DNA of 64,000 bases from Sinorhizobium alkalisoli (GCF_008932245.1 NZ_CP034909.1:1488001-1552000), one strand, 5' to 3'; counted from the stretch's first letter, positions 8,129 through 18,510 are shown. Made by a program: numbers and translations. Notes: generated by a model from the letters alone, not told the origin.

Positions 8129-9199
8129 TTGACAGATATCCGCATCCGTTTCGACCGCATCAGCAAATCCTATGGACCCTTGAGGGTCGTGGACAAGCTC
8201 GATCTGGACATCGCCAAAGGTGAATTCGTAAGCCTTCTCGGCCCCTCGGGCTCCGGCAAGACGACGCTTTTGATGATGCTTGCCGGATTTGAAACGCCGA
8301 CGGAGGGTGCGATCTTCCTCGACGGCGAACCGCTGAACGATGTGCCCACCTACCGACGGGACATGGGCGTCGTCTTCCAGAGCTATGCCCTGTTTCCCCA
8401 TATGAGCGTCGGTGAAAACATCGCCTTTCCGCTGCAGATGCGTGGCATCGGCAAGGCGGAGATCGGCGAACGGGTGACGCGTGCGCTCGACATGGTGCAG
8501 CTTTCGGCCCTGCGAGACCGCCGCCCGGCGCAGCTTTCGGGCGGCCAGCAACAGCGCGTCGCGCTTGCCCGAGCGCTGGTTTTCGAGCCACGCGTGGTGC
8601 TGATGGATGAGCCGCTTGGGGCGCTCGACAAGCAGCTTCGCGAACAGATGCAGCTCGACATCCGCGCGCTGCATAACCGGCTCGGCCTTACCATTGTCTT
8701 CGTCACGCATGACCAGTCGGAAGCGCTGACGATGTCCGACCGCATTGCCGTCTTCAACCGCGGCAAGATCGAGCAGATCGGTTCACCGCGCGAGATCTAC
8801 GACGAGCCGCGCACGCGCTTCGTCGCGCAATTCATCGGAGAGACCAATCTGGCCGATGGCCGGGTCGAAAGCGTGGCAGGCAAGGAAGCCCGCATCCTGC
8901 TGAAATCCGGCCGTCACGTGGTCGCGGGCCTGTCGCAAGCCGTCGAACCGGGTCAGGAGGTTCTCCTTTCCCTTCGGCCGGAACGGATAGAGCTGAAGGA
9001 CCGCGCGGAGAACAGCGGCAACAGCCTTGCGGCCAAGATCGCCGACTGCGTCTACCAGGGGGACCACCTGCGCGTACAACTCGACGACGATGCTCATGGG
9101 TTCGTCGTGCGGCTCGACCGCAAGTCGCCTGAGTGGCGGCCGGGCGCGGAGGTCTTCGCCGAATTTCAAGCTGCCGATTGTCGGGTGATCGTGCCATGA
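8129..9199 (+). CDS. ABC transporter ATP-binding protein, PotA-like
   Basis: A 356-residue cytoplasmic ATPase of the spermidine/putrescine and iron importer group. It has Walker A (GPSGSGKTT), the Q-loop (VVFQSYALFPHMSV), the ABC signature (LSGGQQQRVALARAL), Walker B (VVLMDEPLGALD) and the H-loop (VFVTHDQSEAL). The C-terminal TOBE domain (about residues 270-350) is typical of PotA/FbpC subunits. The TTG at 8129 is preferred because GGAGAG precedes it by 5 nt and the protein opens at TDIRIRFDRISKSYG; an in-frame ATG at 8108 has a weaker site. Its stop overlaps the permease ATG (ATGA), showing translational coupling. Confidence 0.92.
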   Translation: MTDIRIRFDRISKSYGPLRVVDKLDLDIAKGEFVSLLGPSGSGKTTLLMMLAGFETPTEGAIFLDGEPLNDVPTYRRDMGVVFQSYALFPHMSVGENIAFPLQMRGIGKAEIGERVTRALDMVQLSALRDRRPAQLSGGQQQRVALARALVFEPRVVLMDEPLGALDKQLREQMQLDIRALHNRLGLTIVFVTHDQSEALTMSDRIAVFNRGKIEQIGSPREIYDEPRTRFVAQFIGETNLADGRVESVAGKEARILLKSGRHVVAGLSQAVEPGQEVLLSLRPERIELKDRAENSGNSLAAKIADCVYQGDHLRVQLDDDAHGFVVRLDRKSPEWRPGAEVFAEFQAADCRVIVP

Positions 9200-10371
9200 T
9201 GAGCCGCCTTCCCCAGAATGCGCGGGCTTTTCTCCTTCTCGCGCCGCTTCTCCTTTTTCTCGGCTGTTTCTTCGTCTGGCCGCTGGCAACGATGATGTCA
9301 CAAGCGATCTCCGACACGGCGGTGCTACACATCCTGCCCCGAACGGCAGAGGCATCGGCCGACTGGGATCGCGGTTCTCCACCGACGCCCGAGATGAAGT
9401 CTGCCATCGTCGCTGATCTCCGCGAAGCAAACGACACCCAGGCCGTCGGCGACATGGTGCGGCGGCTGAATAGCGCCCAATCCGGTTTCCGGACATTGAT
9501 GTCGAAGACCCTGTCGGCGATCCGGGACAATGATAGGCCGCCCGAACTCTCGGCGATCGATCCCCGTTGGGAAAAACCGCAGTTCTGGCTTGCAATCGTC
9601 GACGCGCTTTCGCCGGTTACCGACCGCAATCTGCTCGCCGCGGTCGATCTGACGCGCGACGCCTCGGGTGGGGTGGTCGCCATGCCGGAAGAAACCTCAG
9701 CCAACCGGGCAATCATGCTGCGCACCTTCTGGATCGCCAGCCTGGTCACCCTCGCTTGCACTGCAATCGGTTTTCCATACGCCATGCTGGCTGCGGCAAC
9801 CGAAGGCTGGAAGCGCAACCTGTTGCTCGCGGCCGTATTGTTGCCGCTCTGGACGTCGCTCCTCGTGCGAACGGCGGCATGGTTCATCATCCTTCAGGAG
9901 AACGGCCTGATCAACGACCTTCTCCGCGCTGTGGGGCTGGCAGACAGCCCCATTCCGCTGATCTTCAATCGCACAGGCGTCGTCATCGCCATGACGCACG
10001 TGCTCCTGCCCTTCATGGTGCTGCCGATCTACAGCGTGCTCATCACCATACCCAAAAACCTCATGCCGGCGGCTGCCTCGCTTGGCGCCAATCCGCTGCG
10101 AGCCTTCCTGCGTGTGTTGCTGCCCTTGAGCTTCCGCGGGCTTGGCTCCGGCGCACTCCTCGTCTTCATGTCGGCCATCGGCTACTACATCACCCCGGCT
10201 CTGATCGGCGGGCCGAGCGACCAGATGATCAGTTCGGTGATCGCCTTCTACGCGACCGGTTCGGCCAACTGGGGAATGGCGGGCGCACTTGGTCTCGTCC
10301 TTCTCGTCGCCACCCTGATGCTTTACGCCGTCTACGGGCGGCTTTCGGCAGAAGACGCCAGGAGGAGCTGA
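9196..10371 (+). CDS. ABC transporter permease, PotB-like, with long periplasmic loop
   Basis: A 391-residue integral membrane subunit. TM1 is at about residues 10-32. A soluble stretch of roughly 140 residues follows, absent from E. coli PotB (about 285 residues). The conserved five-helix permease core then starts near residue 175. The EAA loop that contacts the ATPase is visible as AAASLGANPLRAFLRVLLPLSF. The ATG at 9196 overlaps the ATPase stop, and the next permease begins 3 nt after its own stop, so both halves of the channel are coupled. The loop is probably periplasmic and may contact the binding protein (inference). Confidence 0.9.
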   Translation: MMSRLPQNARAFLLLAPLLLFLGCFFVWPLATMMSQAISDTAVLHILPRTAEASADWDRGSPPTPEMKSAIVADLREANDTQAVGDMVRRLNSAQSGFRTLMSKTLSAIRDNDRPPELSAIDPRWEKPQFWLAIVDALSPVTDRNLLAAVDLTRDASGGVVAMPEETSANRAIMLRTFWIASLVTLACTAIGFPYAMLAAATEGWKRNLLLAAVLLPLWTSLLVRTAAWFIILQENGLINDLLRAVGLADSPIPLIFNRTGVVIAMTHVLLPFMVLPIYSVLITIPKNLMPAAASLGANPLRAFLRVLLPLSFRGLGSGALLVFMSAIGYYITPALIGGPSDQMISSVIAFYATGSANWGMAGALGLVLLVATLMLYAVYGRLSAEDARRS

Positions 10372-10374
10372 GCC

Positions 10375-11157
10375 ATGTTCAAAGGGATGAAGCTCGTTTT
10401 TGCCGCCGCAATGGTCACGTTCCTGATTGCGCCACTCATTGCGATCCTGCCGCTCGCTTTCACATCGAGCGTCTTTCTCACCTATCCGATACCGGGCTTT
10501 TCCACCCGCTGGTTCGAGGAACTCGTCACGGCAGACGCCTGGCAACGATCGATCGTCAACAGCCTCATCGTCGGAAGCGGCACGACGCTGCTTGCGACGG
10601 TGCTCGGCACGACCGCCTCGCTCGGGCTACGTCACCGCAGCCTGCCCTTGCTCGGTGTCGCAAAGACGCTTTTCCTCGTGCCGATGGTGGTGCCCGCGGT
10701 CGTCCTTGGCGTCGGCATGCAGGTGCTTTTCGTCCGGCTCGGCATCGCCAGCAGCTATATCGGGGTGATCGTCGCCCACACGGTGGTGGCGATCCCCTTT
10801 GTCGTCGTCAGCGTCACCGGAGCACTGGCCGGCATTGACAGGCGGGTGGAACTGGCTGCCGAAAGCCTCGGCGCGCCACCGGTGACGGTGTTCCGTCGCA
10901 TGACGCTTCCGCTGGCCATGCCCGGCATCCTGTCCGGCGCCGTGCTCGCCTTCGCGACATCTCTCGATGAAGTGGTGCTGACATTGTTCGTCGCCGGACC
11001 GAACCAAAGGACGCTTGCCCGTCAGATGTTCTCCACCATCCGCGAGAACATCAGCCCGGCGATCGCCGCAGCGGCCTTCATCTTCATCGTCGGCACGATC
11101 GCAATCGCCCTCATCATGCTGGCGGTGAAACAGCGAGCCGCCGCTTCGTCCGCATAG
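10375..11157 (+). CDS. ABC transporter permease, PotC-like
   Basis: A 260-residue inner-membrane permease with six predicted helices, the usual PotC length. The EAA motif appears as AAESLGAPPVTVFRRMTLPLAMPGILSGA. A characteristic FATSLDEVVLTLFVAGP segment follows, as in PotC/YdcV proteins. It is the last gene of the importer operon and forms a heterodimer with the PotB-like subunit at 9196. The start ATG is 3 nt after the upstream stop, with GGAG within the end of the preceding gene. A bidirectional terminator follows at 11182-11214. Confidence 0.92.
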   Translation: MFKGMKLVFAAAMVTFLIAPLIAILPLAFTSSVFLTYPIPGFSTRWFEELVTADAWQRSIVNSLIVGSGTTLLATVLGTTASLGLRHRSLPLLGVAKTLFLVPMVVPAVVLGVGMQVLFVRLGIASSYIGVIVAHTVVAIPFVVVSVTGALAGIDRRVELAAESLGAPPVTVFRRMTLPLAMPGILSGAVLAFATSLDEVVLTLFVAGPNQRTLARQMFSTIRENISPAIAAAAFIFIVGTIAIALIMLAVKQRAAASSA

Positions 11158-11181
11158 CCGCCGCGAAAGGGGCTTGAAACC

Positions 11182-11214
11182 AGAAAGGGCCCGGCGGCGA
11201 ACCGGGCCCCTTCT
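11182..11214. terminator. Bidirectional terminator between ABC and suf operons
   Basis: A 13-bp stem with one mismatch, AGAAAGGGCCCGG against CCGGGCCCCTTCT, and a 7-nt loop, lying between the convergent ABC importer and suf operons. The flanking A/T-rich arm ends give a short U-stretch on either strand, so it can act in both directions. Confidence 0.75.
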
Positions 11215-11232
11215 GAAATGCAGTGATAGGTG

Positions 11233-11625
11233 TCAGTTCGCCCTAACCACCGGATTGCCCTCGGCCGCAAGCGCGGCCAGGTCGGCGGGCTTCAGTTCCA
11301 CCGATTCGCCGCAGCCGCAGGCGGACGTCTGGTTCGGGTTTTTGAACGTGAAACCCGAGCGCAGCGGCGTGACCTCGAAATCCATCTGCGTGCCGAGCAG
11401 ATAGAGCACGGCTTCCGGTGCGACCCACACGCTCGCCCCCTGATGCTCGACGAGATCATCCTTGGCATTGGGCTCGGTGACGAGGTCGACAGCATATTCC
11501 ATGCCGGCGCAACCGCCCTTCTTGATGCTCAGGCGAATGCCCTTGGCATCACCGCCGGCATTCTCGACGATCGAACGTACGCGGCCGGCGGCCGCGTCGG
11601 TCAGGCTCATTACGGCAAAGCCCAT
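11233..11625 (-). CDS. sufA: A-type Fe-S carrier protein SufA/ErpA-like
   Basis: A 130-residue HesB/IscA-family protein that carries assembled Fe-S clusters to apoproteins. The three conserved cysteines are visible: one in KKGGCAGMEY (about Cys39) and two in TSACGCGESVEL near the C-terminus. The start is the ATG encoding MGFAVMSL, with AAGGAG 9 nt upstream; an earlier frame start adds 19 residues not found in the family. It is the last cistron of the suf operon, after sufT, and ends just before the shared terminator. The C-terminal tail after the CGC motif is somewhat longer than in E. coli SufA. Confidence 0.92.
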   Translation of the reverse strand: MGFAVMSLTDAAAGRVRSIVENAGGDAKGIRLSIKKGGCAGMEYAVDLVTEPNAKDDLVEHQGASVWVAPEAVLYLLGTQMDFEVTPLRSGFTFKNPNQTSACGCGESVELKPADLAALAAEGNPVVRAN

Positions 11626-11725
11626 AGGCTTCATCTCCTTCACGTCGCCGGGGTCAAGGCCCGACGCTTTCCAGAATTCCAATGTAATGCCCGTCTGTTA
11701 ACGGATCAATATGAGGCGGCTGGAC

Positions 11726-12103
11726 TTAATACCAGCCGAGCGCCACCTGCGCCTCTTCCGACATGCGGTCCGGCGTCCAGGGCGGATCGAAGGTCATGGT
11801 GACCTCGACGCCGGAAACTCCTTCGACGGCGCCGACCGCGTTCTCGACCCAACCCGGCATCTCGCCGGCAACCGGGCAGCCGGGAGCCGTTAGCGTCATC
11901 TCGACCTTCACCATCCGATCGTCTTCGATGTCGATCTTGTAGATCAGGCCGAGTTCGAAAATGTCCGCCGGGATTTCAGGATCGTAGACGGTCTTCAATG
12001 CGGCGATGATGTCGTCGCTGAGACGCGCCAGTTCCTCGGCGGGAATGGCCGAATGCACGATGCCTTCGCGGACATCGACCTTCTCTTGTGTTTCGAGACT
12101 CAT
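11726..12103 (-). CDS. sufT: SufT, MIP18/DUF59-family Fe-S assembly protein
   Basis: A 125-residue protein of the DUF59 family. It has DPEIPADIFELGLIYKIDI at the start of the domain and LTAPGCPVAGEMP, whose cysteine is the conserved active-site-like residue. SufT proteins help maturation of Fe-S proteins, especially under high demand; the exact chemistry is not settled. It lies between sufS and sufA, the standard alphaproteobacterial order, which supports the assignment. The start ATG has GAGG within 10 nt. Confidence 0.92.
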   Translation of the reverse strand: MSLETQEKVDVREGIVHSAIPAEELARLSDDIIAALKTVYDPEIPADIFELGLIYKIDIEDDRMVKVEMTLTAPGCPVAGEMPGWVENAVGAVEGVSGVEVTMTFDPPWTPDRMSEEAQVALGWY

Positions 12104-12200
12104 CCCGGCCTCCTTGAGCAGGTTTGCAAAAGTGTCTCACACCTTTACGGCAAGAACCTGCGACAAAAAAACAATTGAACGGACGCAACCAAGCGACCGT

Positions 12201-13442
12201 TCAGGCGAAGAACTTGCGTGCGTGTTCGAGCGCATCCGCCAGCGCATCGACCTCCGTCCTCGTGTTATAGAGTCCGAAGGACGCACGGCATGTGGAGGTC
12301 ACGCCGAAGCGTTTCAAGAGCGGCTGGGCGCAATGGGTTCCCGCCCGGACGGCGACGCCGGCGCGATCGATCACCATCGACACGTCATGCGAGTGAATGC
12401 CGGCGATCTCGAATGAGAAGATGCTGCCCTTGCTCGGCGCGTTACCGAAGACGCGGAGCGAATTCACCGAAGACAGGCGCTCGCGTGCATAGGCGGTCAG
12501 ATCCGCCTCATGCGCCCGGATCGCTTCGCGGCCGAGCTTTTCCATGTAGTCGAGCGCGTGGCCAAGCCCGATCGCCTGGACGATCGGTGGCGTGCCGGCC
12601 TCGAAGCGGTGCGGAGGATCGTTGTAGGTGACGTAGTCCTCCGTCACCTCCTCGATCATCTCGCCGCCGCCCTGGAATGGCCGCATCTCCTTGAGCCGCT
12701 CCATCCTGCCGTAGAGCACACCGACGCCGGAGGGGCCGTAGAGCTTGTGACCGGTCATGACGTACCAGTCGCAATCGATATCCTGGACATCGACCGGCAT
12801 ATGCACGGCGCCCTGGCTGCCGTCGACAAGCACGGGGATGCCGCGCTCGCGGGCGATGCGGCAGATTTCCTTGACTGGGACGACCGTGCCCAGCGCATTC
12901 GACATATGCGTGATGGCGATCAGCCTGGTGCGTTCGGTCAGGCACTTGACGAAGTCTTCGATGTGAAATGCGCCGTCATCGTCTACCGGCGCCCAGACGA
13001 GCTTCGCGCCCTGCCTTTCGCGGATGAAATGCCAAGGAACAATGTTCGAGTGGTGCTCCATGATCGAAAGCACGATCTCGTCGCCCTCGCCGATTTTCGG
13101 CATGCCATAGCCATGCGCGACCGTATTGATCGCCTCGGTCGAGGACTTGGTGAAGATGATGTTGTCGGGCGAAGGGGCGTTCAGGAAGCGGCGAACCTTT
13201 TCGCGCGCCCCTTCATAGGCGTCCGTCGCGGCGTTGGAGAGGAAATGCAGGCCGCGATGGACGTTGGCGTATTCATGGGAATAGGCATGGGCGACGGCAT
13301 CGATGACGACCTGCGGCTTCTGCGCCGAAGCGCCGTTGTCGAGATAGACCAGCGGCTTGCCGTAGACTGTCCGTGAAAGGATCGGAAAATCCCTTCTGAT
13401 CGTCTCGACGTCATAGGCCGGCACCGGCGCAACATGTTCCAT
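12201..13442 (-). CDS. sufS: Cysteine desulfurase SufS (group II)
   Basis: A 413-residue PLP enzyme that removes sulfur from cysteine and supplies persulfide to the SufBCD scaffold. The PLP-binding lysine is in TGHKLYGPSGVGVL and the catalytic cysteine in RAGTHCAQPLLKRF. The short cysteine loop and the RxGxHCA motif mark a group II (SufS/CsdA) enzyme, unlike the group I enzyme encoded at 17207. The ATG at 13442 is preferred; a TTG at 13454 directly abuts the sufD stop and is possible. No SufE gene is in the window, so its sulfur acceptor may be encoded elsewhere or be SufB itself. Confidence 0.95.
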   Translation of the reverse strand: MEHVAPVPAYDVETIRRDFPILSRTVYGKPLVYLDNGASAQKPQVVIDAVAHAYSHEYANVHRGLHFLSNAATDAYEGAREKVRRFLNAPSPDNIIFTKSSTEAINTVAHGYGMPKIGEGDEIVLSIMEHHSNIVPWHFIRERQGAKLVWAPVDDDGAFHIEDFVKCLTERTRLIAITHMSNALGTVVPVKEICRIARERGIPVLVDGSQGAVHMPVDVQDIDCDWYVMTGHKLYGPSGVGVLYGRMERLKEMRPFQGGGEMIEEVTEDYVTYNDPPHRFEAGTPPIVQAIGLGHALDYMEKLGREAIRAHEADLTAYARERLSSVNSLRVFGNAPSKGSIFSFEIAGIHSHDVSMVIDRAGVAVRAGTHCAQPLLKRFGVTSTCRASFGLYNTRTEVDALADALEHARKFFA

Positions 13443-13454
13443 GTCTTTGTCCAA

Positions 13455-14732
13455 TCAGGCGTGCTTTTCGAGCCAGGCCGCGATCACGCCCTCGAGCGCC
13501 TCGACCAGCGCCTCGTCATCTTCCAGTTCCTCGACGATCTCGGCCACGAACGCTTTGACGAGCATCGCCCGCGCCTTGTTTTCCGGGATACCGCGGGAGA
13601 GCAGGTAGAAAAGCTGCGTGTGGTCGATATCGGCGACCGTCGCCCCGTGGCCGCACTGCACGTCGTCCGCGAAGATCTCCAGTTCCGGCTTGGCCGAAAG
13701 GTCGGCGTCGTCGGACAGGAGCAGCGTATTGCAGGCCATCTTGGCGTCGGTCTTCTGGGCATCCTTCGCCACCAGGATCTTGCCCTGGAACACGCCCTTT
13801 GCCCGGTCGAACACGACATTGCGGATGATCTCGCTCGATGTCGTGTGCGGCACGTCATGGCTGAGCGTGAAGGTCACGTCCGTATGGCTGTCGCCGCCAA
13901 GCAGGTTGATGGCGCGGAGCGTCAGGTCGGAGCCCTCGCCGCTGGCGCGACCGTGAATCTCCTGGCGCACCAGCTTGCCGCCGGCATTGATCACGAAGAG
14001 ATGCAGCTTGGCATCCTTGCCGAGATCGAACCGGATCTGGCCGAGATGGGTGTCGGCCGTTCCCTGCTGCTGCAGGATGATCCAGATGACATCGGCCCCT
14101 TCGGCGAGCATTACGTCGCTGACGGACGAAACGAAGCTCGGCTCCGCATCGGTCGAGAGATGCCGTTCGATAACCGTCGCCTTGGCGCCGGCGCCGAAGG
14201 AAACCGGGAAGCGCGTATGCGCCTGACCATGGCTCTGCACGACCTGAAGTTCCAGCGGCACCTCCAATTCGACGCCCTCGGCGACGGCGATCTCGAGGCC
14301 GCCGCGAACCAGTCCGCCATTGATCCGGCCGATCGCATCGTCCGAGCCGAGGACCGAGAGGCCGGCAGCCGCCGAGCCGTCGATCAGGCTCTCGGTATAG
14401 GAACGCGCCGTAATACCGTCCGGCAGTCCCTTGACATCCGCTTCACCATTGCGGACCGAAAGCACGGAAGAGCCGGTCACCAGGGCCTCGACACGATCCG
14501 AAAAGGCACTCGGGTCGGCGGCAGGCACGGAGCGCAGCAGCGTGCGCAGATCCGTATAGTGCCAGGATTCGACGCGCCGCGTCGGCAGGCCGGCAGTCTT
14601 CAAGTCATGGACGAGCGTATCTCGAAGCGAGAGCACGGCGCCATCGCCCGGCAGGTCGCCGAGCTGCGCGGTATAGGCATCGACCAGCGCCGTTTCGGCC
14701 GCCGTCATCTTGATGACCTGTTGCATATTCAT
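13455..14732 (-). CDS. sufD: Fe-S cluster scaffold subunit SufD
   Basis: A 425-residue SufBD-family protein. It forms the SufBC2D complex in which clusters are built. The conserved beta-helix core lies at about residues 150-390, ending in ADDVQCGHGATVADID and FYLLSRGIPENKARAMLVKAF, which are hallmarks of SufD. The ATG at 14732 has AGGAGGG 5 nt upstream; an extended open frame further upstream is only the antisense-like shadow of sufC. It is 19 nt downstream of sufC and nearly touches sufS, so all are cotranscribed. Confidence 0.95.
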   Translation of the reverse strand: MNMQQVIKMTAAETALVDAYTAQLGDLPGDGAVLSLRDTLVHDLKTAGLPTRRVESWHYTDLRTLLRSVPAADPSAFSDRVEALVTGSSVLSVRNGEADVKGLPDGITARSYTESLIDGSAAAGLSVLGSDDAIGRINGGLVRGGLEIAVAEGVELEVPLELQVVQSHGQAHTRFPVSFGAGAKATVIERHLSTDAEPSFVSSVSDVMLAEGADVIWIILQQQGTADTHLGQIRFDLGKDAKLHLFVINAGGKLVRQEIHGRASGEGSDLTLRAINLLGGDSHTDVTFTLSHDVPHTTSSEIIRNVVFDRAKGVFQGKILVAKDAQKTDAKMACNTLLLSDDADLSAKPELEIFADDVQCGHGATVADIDHTQLFYLLSRGIPENKARAMLVKAFVAEIVEELEDDEALVEALEGVIAAWLEKHA

Positions 14733-14751
14733 TCGAACCCTCCTACAGGCG

Positions 14752-15507
14752 TCAGGCCGCTGCCTCGATGATATCCGCGTAGCCTTTGGCTTCGAGTTCG
14801 TGCGCCAGCGTCTTGTCGCCCGACTTGACGACCTGGCCCCTGTAGAGAACGTGGACCGTATCCGGGACGATATAGTCGAGCAGGCGCTGGTAGTGCGTGA
14901 TGACGATGACGGCGCGGTCCGGCGAGCGCAACGCATTGACGCCGTCGGCGACGACCTTCAGCGCGTCGATGTCGAGACCGGAGTCGGTTTCGTCAAGAAC
15001 GCAGAGCTTCGGCTCGAGCAGCGCCATCTGCAGGATTTCCGCCCGCTTCTTTTCACCGCCGGAGAAGCCGACATTCAGCGGTCGGCGCAGCATTTCCGGT
15101 GCGATCTTCAGTTCGGCGGCCGCTTCCTTGACGCGGCGCATGAATTCCGGTGTCGAGAGTTCGTCTTCGCCGCGATACTTGCGCTGCTCGTTCATCGCCA
15201 CCTTCAGGAACTGCATGGTGGCAACGCCCGGGATCTCGACCGGATACTGGAAGGCGAGGAAGATGCCCTTGGCGGCCCGCTCGGCGGCATCGAGCTCCAG
15301 AATGCTTTCACCGTTGTAAAGGATGTCGCCCTCGGTCACCTCATAGTCTTCGCGACCGGAGAGGATATAGGAGAGCGTCGACTTGCCGGAGCCGTTCGGC
15401 CCCATGATGGCGGCAACCTCGCCGGCCTTCACGGTCAGGTCCAGGCCGCGGATGATCTCGGTGCCGTCTTCGGCAATACGGGCATGCAGGTTCTTGATTT
15501 CAAGCAT
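14752..15507 (-). CDS. sufC: Fe-S assembly ATPase SufC
   Basis: A 251-residue ABC-type ATPase, normal length for SufC. It shows Walker A (GPNGSGKSTL), the SufC-type signature (FSGGEKKRAEILQMAL), Walker B with the family hallmark LCVLDETDSGLDIDAL, and the H-loop region VIVITHYQRLLDYI. It binds SufB and SufD and powers the conformational change that exposes the cluster-assembly site. The ATG at 15507 has GAGG 8 nt upstream. A 76-nt gap separates it from sufB, a little longer than the other intra-operon spaces, with no evident terminator. Confidence 0.96.
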   Translation of the reverse strand: MLEIKNLHARIAEDGTEIIRGLDLTVKAGEVAAIMGPNGSGKSTLSYILSGREDYEVTEGDILYNGESILELDAAERAAKGIFLAFQYPVEIPGVATMQFLKVAMNEQRKYRGEDELSTPEFMRRVKEAAAELKIAPEMLRRPLNVGFSGGEKKRAEILQMALLEPKLCVLDETDSGLDIDALKVVADGVNALRSPDRAVIVITHYQRLLDYIVPDTVHVLYRGQVVKSGDKTLAHELEAKGYADIIEAAA

Positions 15508-15583
15508 TGTTCGTCCTCTTCGGAAGCGAAGTGTTCTCTTCTCGCGCAAGTCCCTGCGCGTCGGTTCGATTATGCGTGTGGGG

Positions 15584-17053
<1,470 letters not shown>

Positions 17054-17162
17054 GTCGTTCTCCAATCTCGCCGGATCCAAGGTCCGGCAGCTTGACAACT
17101 CGATGCTGGTTTGCGCACCGCTTATGTAATGGCTAAAAGGCGCTTTTCACCCCGTTTGCCAA

Positions 17163-17187
17163 GCGGAAAATTGCTTTTCCGCAATTT
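17163..17187 (-). promoter_or_regulatory. Two overlapping, mutually exclusive hairpins between sufS2 and sufB
   Basis: Hairpin A pairs GCGGAAAA (17163-17170) with TTTTCCGC (17175-17182) across a 4-nt loop. Hairpin B pairs AAATTGC (17168-17174) with GCAATTT (17181-17187) across a 6-nt loop. Both are perfect and share bases, so only one can form at a time. They lie in the 153-nt gap between two suf cistrons. There is no long U-run, so a simple terminator is unlikely; RNA processing, attenuation or a protein-binding palindrome are all open. Confidence 0.5.
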
Positions 17188-17206
17188 CGTCCAAACCTTC
17201 CCTTGC

Positions 17207-18373
17207 TCACGCCGCCTGTCCACTCGCCCGGCGGCGAGCCGCCACTTTCGCGAACACGGCGGCGCACTGCTCGATCTCCGCTTGCGTCGTGCTCTCGCCG
17301 ATCGAAATGCGCAACGCGCCCTGGCGGGGATCATAACCCATTGCCGTCAGCACATGACTCTGTCCTACCTTGCCGGAAGAGCATGCTGAACCTGCCGAGA
17401 GCGCGACGCCCTCGAGATCGAAGGCGATCTGGCCCGTTTCAGCCTTCAGCCCCGGCAGGGTGAAGAAGGTGGTATTGGCGAGTCGCGGGACGTCCGCGCC
17501 ATGGATCACCACGTCCGGCGCTTGGCAACGCATCTCCGTCTCGAGGCGGTCGCGCAGCGCAGCGATGGCGCCCATGCGGCCCTCTAAATTGCCGACCGCC
17601 ATTCGGGCCGCGGCCGCGAATCCTGCAATGGCCGGCGCATTCTCCGTCCCGGAGCGATGTCCTTTTTCCTGTCCGCCGCCGTGGATGAGCGGCGATGGCA
17701 TCATGACCTCGCCGCGGGCCACCAGGGCACCTGCCCCCTTCGGTCCGCCGATCTTGTGCGAGGAGACGATGAGGAAATCGGCGCCAAGCGCCTCCATCGA
17801 CAGCGGCACGCGCCCCGCCGCCTGGACCGCATCCACCACGAGGAGGCCGCCATGCGTGCGCACGATCGCGGCAATCTCGGCGATCGGCTGGATGATTCCG
17901 GTTTCGTTGTTGGCGAGCATCACGGCCACCATGGGCAGGCCGGACTGACGATCATGGGCGCCGAGCAAGGCCTCCAGCGCTCCCGTATCGACCAGGCCGG
18001 CGCTCGACACGGGGATCTCGCCCATCATTTCGCGCGCGAAACGCCCACCCTCGCGCACGGCTGGATGTTCGATCGCCGAAACATAGAGCTTGCCGAGCTT
18101 GAGCGGCGTGCGGCCCATGCGGAAATGAGGCGTCAGCACCATGTTCGCCGCCTCGGTGGCGCCACTGGTGAAGGTCACCTCGGCCGGCTGTGCCCCGCAG
18201 AGCGCGGCCACGTCGCGGCGGGCGCTTTCGACGATCGCCCGGAGCGCCCGGCCTTCCCCGTGCACGGACGATGGATTGCCATTGATGTCGAGCGCGGACA
18301 GAACGGCTTCGCGCGCTTCGCTCAGAAGCGGCGCCGTCGCATTCCAATCCATATAAATACGCGCCCTCGGCAT
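17207..18373 (-). CDS. sufS2: Cysteine desulfurase, group I (NifS/IscS-like), first gene of suf operon
   Basis: A 388-residue PLP-dependent cysteine desulfurase. The PLP lysine is in SSHKIGGPKGAGAL and the catalytic cysteine in SAGSACSSGKVGQSHV, the long-loop SACSSG form that marks group I enzymes. It is therefore not a duplicate of SufS at 12201, which is group II. The start ATG has AAGGAA 5 nt upstream. It heads the suf operon directly behind the promoter and iron box at 18494-18542. Related rhizobia place an iscR gene before this cistron; here none is present and an alpha/beta hydrolase is divergent instead. Confidence 0.93.
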   Translation of the reverse strand: MPRARIYMDWNATAPLLSEAREAVLSALDINGNPSSVHGEGRALRAIVESARRDVAALCGAQPAEVTFTSGATEAANMVLTPHFRMGRTPLKLGKLYVSAIEHPAVREGGRFAREMMGEIPVSSAGLVDTGALEALLGAHDRQSGLPMVAVMLANNETGIIQPIAEIAAIVRTHGGLLVVDAVQAAGRVPLSMEALGADFLIVSSHKIGGPKGAGALVARGEVMMPSPLIHGGGQEKGHRSGTENAPAIAGFAAAARMAVGNLEGRMGAIAALRDRLETEMRCQAPDVVIHGADVPRLANTTFFTLPGLKAETGQIAFDLEGVALSAGSACSSGKVGQSHVLTAMGYDPRQGALRISIGESTTQAEIEQCAAVFAKVAARRRASGQAA

Positions 18374-18493
18374 GCTTTCCTTCGTCAAAACGAGCTCGCC
18401 ATTCCACAAACTCGGTGCCGTTGCATTTTTCTTGAATTTTCCGCGCCGCTTGCCTTAAGAGACGAGGCACATGGCGGAATGCCCGCACCGAAG

Positions 18494-18510
18494 TTTTGAA
18501 CGGTTCTAAA
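18494..18510 (-). promoter_or_regulatory. Candidate Irr-binding iron-control element (ICE box) of the suf operon
   Basis: The plus strand reads TTTTGAA-CGG-TTCTAAA, matching the alphaproteobacterial ICE consensus TTTAGAA-N3-TTCTAAA at all but one base. It lies immediately downstream of the predicted suf -10 element and covers the expected transcription start, a position fit for repression. Irr is the rhizobial haem-sensing Fur-family regulator that represses iron-consuming pathways when iron is short. Irr control of suf is inferred, not shown. Confidence 0.7.

Noticed and set aside
9567..10838. A 423-codon plus-strand frame overlapping both permease genes in another frame
   Set aside because: It lacks transmembrane character and crosses the junction of two clear permeases.
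13434..14771. A 445-codon plus-strand frame opposite sufD
   Set aside because: It shows no family motif, and sufD is supported by conserved sequence and by its place in the operon.
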